The notes beneath the pieces were generated by a model, which was given only the letters and a program-made list of their open reading frames with translations, was not told where the DNA came from and ran no database searches. From contig JBDKTJ010000019.1 of assembly GCA_039698075.1 (NCBI GenBank), positions 1 to 9,798 on the forward strand: DNA of 9,798 nucleotides. Direction: 5' to 3'. Below, one piece after another: positions 6,104-9,798 of the stretch. A program made the translations under genes and the position numbers. The first letter of the stretch is position 1. Every line of letters begins with the position of its first letter. This DNA is from JAJFVC01 sp039698075. Its GTDB lineage: Bacteria > Planctomycetota > Planctomycetia > Pirellulales > Thermoguttaceae.

Positions 6104-7504
6104 ATGAGACGTTGGAGATTGTGGTGCGCGGCGGCGGCGTTGATCGTTTTGTCGGGCGTGGCGATCCTTCGCGTGCGGGCTCAAGAGAAGGACAGTCTGC
6201 CGAGCAGTTATTCGCCGGTCGTTCTGCATGAGGAATTCGACCGGACGGTCGCTCGGATGGAGGCCGAAAAGCCGGAAATCGCCAAGCGACAGGCGGCCCT
6301 TTTACAGCAACGCTACGATCTCGAAGACCATCCGGCGTCGGGCGTGACGATGGCCCGCGGCAAACCGGTTCAGGCGGGCGTGCGGGTCAAGCTGCCCAAG
6401 GACGTCACATGGCAATCGCTGGCGGCCATGACGCCCGACGAGATTCGTGAAAACGGACGGTGGCCCAAGGGTTTCTTGCCGTTGCCGCACCCGAATCATC
6501 CCGAAGGCGGCATGCTCTTTCCGTCCTTTCAAATCGAAGCGATTCAAAAGCAAGAGGGCCGCGACCTGACCCGATTCGATCTCGATTTCGATCTGCCGAC
6601 GCGATTTTTGCCGGAATATCCGCCGCCGATTTACTTGACCACCCGGCCCGACTTGGGCGACGTCTCGCAAGGCCAAGTGGTGACGTTGACCAACTATTTC
6701 AAGTTGTTCAACGGCATTTTGAATCCGAAGCAACTTGAAGGCTTGCGGCTCCTCGTGACGCCGTTCCCGCAACAACAGTTCAACGCCACCGACGATCGCC
6801 GTTCGCTGAAACCCAGTCAGGGCGTAGCCTGTTTCGACTGCCACGTGAACGGCCACACGAACGCAGCCACGCATCTGGTCGGCGACATCCGCCCGCAGCC
6901 GTTCCGACATCGACTCGATACGCCGTCGCTTCGGGGCGTGAACGTCCAACGGCTGTTCGGGTCGCAACGGGCGTTGAAAAGCGTCGAGGATTTTACGGAG
7001 TTCGAGCAGCGGGCGGCCTATTTCGACGGCGACCCGGTCATCGCCACCAAGAAGGGCGTCAATATCCTGGAACGCGGCAGCCAAGTGCATTTCATGGCCG
7101 AATTGCAGGAGATTTTGGATTTCCCGCCCGCTCCCAAACTGACGATTTTGGGACGATTGGATCCCCAAAAAGCAACCAAAGCCGAATTGCGAGGGCAAGA
7201 GGTGTTCTTCGGCAAGGGCCAATGCGCCGTCTGTCATCCAGCGCCCTACTATACCGACAACCTCATGCACAATCTGAAGGCCGAACGGTTTTTTAAGCCG
7301 CAAATGGTCAACGGACGCATGGCTTCGGCCGACGGTCCGATCAAGACGTTCACCCTGCGAGGAATCAAGGAAAGCCCTCCTTACATGCACGACGGCCGAT
7401 TGTTGACGCTGGAAGACACCGTCGAGTTTTTCAACCTCGTATTGGGAACCAACCTGACCGACGACGAAAAACAAGACCTGACGCTGTTCATGCGTTGCCT
7501 GTGA
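6104..7504 (+). CDS. Di-heme cytochrome c peroxidase-like protein
   Basis: The product is a 466-residue exported c-type cytochrome. GGGAGGAGGG (6088-6096) precedes the ATG by seven bases and fixes the start; an in-frame TTG at 6086 lies before this site and is unlikely. Residues 1-26 are a signal peptide or N-terminal anchor (MRRWRLW, then a hydrophobic stretch, possibly cut after VRA). Two heme-binding C-x-x-C-H motifs are present: C-F-D-C-H at 243-247 and C-A-V-C-H at 374-378. Near the C-terminus, S-P-P-Y-M-H-D-G-R (424-432) and T-L-E-D-T-V-E-F-F (436-444) match the end of cytochrome c peroxidase/MauG-type proteins, with Met428 or His429 as a candidate distal ligand. About 215 residues between the signal and the first heme do not resemble the usual N-terminus of this family. 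It probably acts in the periplasm as an electron-transfer or peroxidase enzyme. The electron partner and substrate are unknown, and peroxidase activity is an inference. Confidence 0.85.
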   Translation: MRRWRLWCAAAALIVLSGVAILRVRAQEKDSLPSSYSPVVLHEEFDRTVARMEAEKPEIAKRQAALLQQRYDLEDHPASGVTMARGKPVQAGVRVKLPKDVTWQSLAAMTPDEIRENGRWPKGFLPLPHPNHPEGGMLFPSFQIEAIQKQEGRDLTRFDLDFDLPTRFLPEYPPPIYLTTRPDLGDVSQGQVVTLTNYFKLFNGILNPKQLEGLRLLVTPFPQQQFNATDDRRSLKPSQGVACFDCHVNGHTNAATHLVGDIRPQPFRHRLDTPSLRGVNVQRLFGSQRALKSVEDFTEFEQRAAYFDGDPVIATKKGVNILERGSQVHFMAELQEILDFPPAPKLTILGRLDPQKATKAELRGQEVFFGKGQCAVCHPAPYYTDNLMHNLKAERFFKPQMVNGRMASADGPIKTFTLRGIKESPPYMHDGRLLTLEDTVEFFNLVLGTNLTDDEKQDLTLFMRCL

Positions 7505-7631
7505 TGGACGAATCGTCTTGAACCCGCGGGTCTGGAGCAAGTCCGCTCGGCTTGTGGCGAACGACCAACGGGCCGGGTTCGCGCCGCAACAGGGCCACCA
7601 GACTGACGCCGGCCAATTCGACTGATTCCAT
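7488..7631 (-). CDS. Possible small protein downstream of alaC
   Basis: A 47-codon frame runs from ATG at 7631 to TGA at 7488-7490. It begins 11 bases after the alaC stop, and the gap holds GAGAGGGGGAA (minus strand, about 7632-7642), a strong ribosome-binding-like sequence, though closely spaced. The predicted peptide begins MESVELAGVSLVALLRREPG and is moderately basic in the middle; no family is recognised. Its 3' end overlaps the last 17 bases of the convergent cytochrome gene. Codon choice is not obviously non-coding, but the frame is short and could be chance. The rest of the 7505-7642 gap shows no clear terminator. Confidence 0.3.
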   Translation of the reverse strand: MESVELAGVSLVALLRREPGPLVVRHKPSGLAPDPRVQDDSSITGNA

Positions 7632-7642
7632 TTCCCCCTCTC

Positions 7643-8887
7643 TTACTTTCCCAAACATCGCCCGATTTGTCGAACCGCCTGACGCAGACGGTTTTCGTTT
7701 TCGACCAACGCCAAACGGAGATACCCTTCGCCGGCCTGTCCAAACCCGGCGCCGGGACTGACCACGACGTCGCCCTCGCGCAGAAGTTTCATGCCGAACT
7801 CGAACGAGGTCATCCGCGAGGCCCACGGCTCGGGTATTTTGGCCCAAACGAACATGCTGGCCTTCGGCCGATCGACCGGCCAACCGATCCGTTCGAGCCC
7901 GTCGCACAGGACGTCGCGGCGGCGTTGGTAAATGGCCGCTTGGGCCTCGACCGCCGCGTCCGTGTGGCGCAGCGCCATAATGGCCGCGATCTGAATCGGC
8001 CGGAACATGCCGTAATCGTAGTAGCCCTTGATGGTCGACAGCGCGCGGAGCATCTCGGCGTTGCCTGCCGCGAAACCGATCCGCCAGCCGGCCATGTTGT
8101 AGCCCTTGCTCATCGTGGTCAGCTCGACGCCGACGTCCAACGCGCCCGGCGCGGCCAGAAAACTGGGGGCCTTGTAGCCGTCGAACGTCAAGTCCGCGTA
8201 GGCCATGTCGCTGATGACCATGAACCGATAACGCTTCGCCAGCTTGACCACCTCGGCGTAAAACTCCGGCTCGACGACCGTCGTGGTCGGGTTGTGCGGG
8301 TAGTTGATCACGAGCAGTTTCGGACACGGGACCAGATGCCGGCAGGTGTAGTCGATGTTGCGGAGCAGCTTTTCCGTGTCGGTCACTTCCAACAGAATCG
8401 CATTGGCGGCCGCCATCGCCACGGCGTACAAATGGGCCGGATACGACGGCGAGGGCACAATGGCCGTGTCGCCCGGTCCGACCAACGCCAGACACATGTG
8501 GCTAAAACCTTCCTTCGAGCCGAGGCAGACGATCAACTGCCGCTGCGGATCGAGCCGGACGCCGTACTGCTTGAAATACTTCGCGGCGGCCTCGCGTCGC
8601 AGGCTCATGATGCCCTGGGCCGGCGAATAACCGTGATTCTTCGGATCGCGCGCCGCCTCGGCCAGCTTTTCGACCACCAGATCCTGCGGCGGATCGCTCG
8701 GATTGCCCATGCCCAAGTCGATCACGTCGGCGCCCGCCCGACGCTTTTCGTACATCAACTTGTTGATCTCGGCGAACAAGTACGGCGGCAATCGCCGCAC
8801 CCGCTCGGCCACCTCGATCGTAAAAGGCTTGTCCTCTTCGACCGGTTCGACCGGACCGTTGTCACTGTCCGAAGTGATGTCGCTCAT
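7643..8887 (-). CDS. alaC: AlaC-type alanine aminotransferase (PLP, class I/II)
   Basis: The product is a 414-residue cytoplasmic PLP enzyme expected to make alanine from pyruvate with glutamate as amino donor. It closely resembles what I know of E. coli AlaC (YfdZ) over its whole length: R-L-P-P-Y-L-F (32-38), D-L-G-M-G-N-P (57-63), G-S-K-E-G (123-127), P-S-P-S-Y-P (145-150), N-Y-P-H-N-P-T (195-201), D-M-A-Y-A-D (227-232), the cofactor lysine Lys261 in M-S-K-G-Y-N-M-A-G-W-R-I-G-F, P-K-A-S-M-F-V-W-A-K-I-P-E-P (341-354) and a C-terminal R-L-A-L (391-394) whose Arg should bind the substrate carboxylate. The start at 8887 (MSDITSD) overlaps the HIT stop as ATGA, so translation is likely coupled; a longer frame to 9007 would only run into the HIT gene. 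Related LL-diaminopimelate aminotransferases are the main alternative. The acidic first 20 residues are not shared with E. coli AlaC. Confidence 0.92.
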   Translation of the reverse strand: MSDITSDSDNGPVEPVEEDKPFTIEVAERVRRLPPYLFAEINKLMYEKRRAGADVIDLGMGNPSDPPQDLVVEKLAEAARDPKNHGYSPAQGIMSLRREAAAKYFKQYGVRLDPQRQLIVCLGSKEGFSHMCLALVGPGDTAIVPSPSYPAHLYAVAMAAANAILLEVTDTEKLLRNIDYTCRHLVPCPKLLVINYPHNPTTTVVEPEFYAEVVKLAKRYRFMVISDMAYADLTFDGYKAPSFLAAPGALDVGVELTTMSKGYNMAGWRIGFAAGNAEMLRALSTIKGYYDYGMFRPIQIAAIMALRHTDAAVEAQAAIYQRRRDVLCDGLERIGWPVDRPKASMFVWAKIPEPWASRMTSFEFGMKLLREGDVVVSPGAGFGQAGEGYLRLALVENENRLRQAVRQIGRCLGK

Positions 8888-9414
8888 CGTTTCAACTCCG
8901 CCGTCAACAATTCCCAAAGTGCTTCCAACGATTGCGGGATGGCGCGGATCCCGGCGACCGTCGGCATGAAGTTCGTGTCTCCGATCCAACGCGGCACGAT
9001 GTGCCAATGCAAATGGCCGGGCAGACCGGCGCCGGCCGCTCGACCCAAATTCAATCCGACGTTGAACCCCTGCGGCTGCATCCGCTGTTCCAACAAACCA
9101 ACCAGCCGCGTGATCGTTTGCTGCAACTCGGCCTGCTCCTCGCCGCGGAGTTCGTCGAGCCGGGCGACGTGCCGACGCGGCGCCACCAGTAAGTGACCAT
9201 TGTTATAGGGGTATCGGTTCAGCACCGTCACGACATTTTTTTCCCGAGCGACGACCAACCGTTGCCGATCGTCGCCCTCGACTGCGGCTTGGCACAAAAA
9301 ACACTCCGGGTCCGCCCCCTCCAACAATGCATCGGCCGAACAGGTCGGCGTCGGGCTCTTTTCGCCAAGAATGTACCCCAACCGCCACGGCGCCCAGAGT
9401 TGTTCGTGTTTCAC
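8884..9414 (-). CDS. HIT-family protein (Ap4A hydrolase/phosphorylase-like)
   Basis: The product is a 176-residue histidine-triad nucleotide-binding protein. The active-site motif is H-L-H-W-H at 134-138, followed by I-V-P-R-W, with His136 expected to be the nucleophile. Other family features are N-R-Y-P-Y-N-N-G-H-L-L-V (66-77), G-F-N-V-G-L-N-L-G-R (116-125) and a C-x-x-C pair at Cys38/Cys41 that may bind zinc with a His. The opening E-Q-L-W-A-P-W-R and the G-D-T-N-F-M-P block (145-151) resemble the group that includes mycobacterial diadenosine tetraphosphate phosphorylase, so a role in dinucleoside polyphosphate breakdown is likely but not proven. I chose GTG at 9414 because a G-rich site (complement of 9425-9430) lies about 10 bases upstream and the family begins near E-Q-L-W. 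A TTG at 9480 would add 22 atypical residues and lies upstream of the candidate -10. The gene is first in a two-gene unit with alaC. Confidence 0.9.
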   Translation of the reverse strand: MKHEQLWAPWRLGYILGEKSPTPTCSADALLEGADPECFLCQAAVEGDDRQRLVVAREKNVVTVLNRYPYNNGHLLVAPRRHVARLDELRGEEQAELQQTITRLVGLLEQRMQPQGFNVGLNLGRAAGAGLPGHLHWHIVPRWIGDTNFMPTVAGIRAIPQSLEALWELLTAELKR

Positions 9415-9730
9415 GGCTTGAATTCCCCCCAATCGGGCAAAAAACGTCTCCAACCGACAGTCTAGCGGGTTCGGATGCAAGCAACAAGGAGCTAGGCGTC
9501 ACCCCCCGCCACGACGATCTTCAAGTCCGGCGATTCCGGGAACCGACACAAATAATGGCGTCTGGGTGATTTTTTTCGCCCAGGCCGACTTTGACGACGC
9601 CAAGACCACTCCCGGTCCAACGCCTCGATCGGTATAAAAAAGGTGTGGAGTGCGCGAAGGTGGAAAAAGGCATCGACGGACGACGAACGTCGGATGACTG
9701 AAAACTGACTGCTGAGGACGGATCGATCCC
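9415..9730. other. Divergent spacer between HIT-alaC and scpA
   Basis: These 316 bases separate two outward-facing genes and hold no believable ORF. CTGGGTGA (9562-9569) and TCGCCCAG (9576-9583) form an 8-bp stem with one G-U pair around a six-T loop. A right-facing -10-like TATAAA is at 9633-9638 with no good -35; a TTGACG at 9591-9596 is too far away. CGACG (9674-9678) with CGTCG (9688-9692) is a small inverted repeat. GGATCGATCC (9720-9729) is a perfect 10-base palindrome lying between the scpA ribosome site and start. Confidence 0.5.
9459..9487 (-). promoter_or_regulatory. Candidate promoter for the HIT-alaC unit
   Basis: On the minus strand TTGTTG (complement of 9482-9487) and TAGACT (complement of 9459-9464) are spaced by 17 bases. 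The match to sigma70 is 3/6 and 4/6. Transcription would start near 9452, giving a leader of about 38 bases to GTG 9414, which agrees with that start and not with the TTG at 9480. Confidence 0.3.
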
Positions 9731-9798
9731 GTGGTTGATTTCCGTGTCGATTTGAACGTGTTCCGCGGTCCCATGGACCTTCTGCTGTACCTGGTGCG
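9731..9798 (+). CDS. scpA: Segregation and condensation protein ScpA (first 22 codons)
   Basis: The frame from GTG 9731 reads V-V-D-F-R-V-D-L-N-V-F-R-G-P-M-D-L-L-L-Y-L-V and leaves the window. The block F-x-G-P-x-D-L-L-L-Y-L is the N-terminal signature of ScpA, the kleisin that bridges the SMC heads with ScpB in chromosome condensation and segregation. An in-frame TGA at 9713-9715 excludes a start further upstream. GAGG at 9714-9717 is the likely ribosome site, with rather long spacing of 13 bases. Only the N-terminal helix region is present, so the call rests on this short but characteristic motif. Confidence 0.8.
   Translation, partial: MVDFRVDLNVFRGPMDLLLYLV

Noticed and set aside
5911..6105. 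A 64-codon minus-strand frame ending F-T-T-E-T-R-R-T-L-R-Q-R-G-K
   Set aside because: The T-E-T-R-R-T-L-R-Q-R string is a translation of the CACGGAGACACGGAG repeat, a well-known source of false gene calls; there is no ribosome site or family.
6302..7540. A 412-codon minus-strand frame opposite the cytochrome
   Set aside because: It is antisense to a gene with two heme motifs and a clear signal peptide; no ribosome site or domain supports it.
8888..9007. A 40-residue N-terminal extension of the aminotransferase
   Set aside because: It lies wholly within the HIT gene in another frame, is not shared with AlaC relatives as I know them, and the ATGA overlap gives a natural start at 8887.
7667..9196. 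A 509-codon plus-strand frame opposite alaC and the HIT gene
   Set aside because: It is a mirror of GC-rich codons in two strongly recognised minus-strand genes; its Arg/His/Gly-rich product has no recognisable motif.
9499..9774. A 91-codon minus-strand frame across the HIT/scpA spacer and the scpA start
   Set aside because: It has no ribosome site or recognisable motif and overlaps the bounded scpA start.

Overview
The window looks like chromosomal DNA of a planctomycete (Pirellulales-like). This inference rests on the mix of genes: a secreted protein built of autotransporter-associated beta-strand repeats, a Tat-exported Gfo/Idh/MocA oxidoreductase, a di-heme cytochrome of the c-peroxidase type, and an inverted pair of the intergenic repeat CACGGAGACACGGAG that I recall as common in such genomes. 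There is no 16S or other decisive marker. Coding DNA is GC-rich, and the spacers are more AT-rich.

Layout. Bases 1-2522 (minus) hold the N-terminal 840 residues of a large secreted repeat protein whose C-terminus lies outside the window. A 526-base divergent spacer follows, with a good sigma70-like promoter candidate facing right. Then come a Tat-signal Gfo/Idh/MocA oxidoreductase (3049-4428, plus), a short spacer with two hairpins, and an MFS transporter (about 4516-5715, plus). Bases 5716-6103 are non-coding and carry a possible terminator and the inverted repeat pair. A di-heme cytochrome c peroxidase-like protein follows (6104-7504, plus). It converges on a minus-strand pair: a HIT-family nucleotide hydrolase or transferase (9414-8884) and, overlapping it by ATGA, an AlaC-type alanine aminotransferase (8887-7643). 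A possible 47-residue ORF (7631-7488) trails alaC. Divergent from the HIT gene, the first 22 codons of scpA (chromosome segregation) begin at 9731 and run off the end.

How the genes relate. Only HIT-alaC is clearly one transcription unit, because its genes overlap by four bases. The oxidoreductase and MFS gene share a strand but are separated by potential terminator hairpins, so co-transcription is uncertain. The cytochrome and repeat protein appear to be single units. The right end (alaC, HIT, scpA) is housekeeping, and the left and middle are envelope or periplasm accessory functions.

I found no CRISPR array, tRNA, rRNA, transposase, phage gene or recognisable defence system, and no convincing case for a wholly new system. 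The points most worth a second look are the nested inverted-repeat element at 5791-5969, the long uncharacterised N-terminal region of the cytochrome, the two-tier repeat design of the secreted protein, and the small ORF behind alaC.
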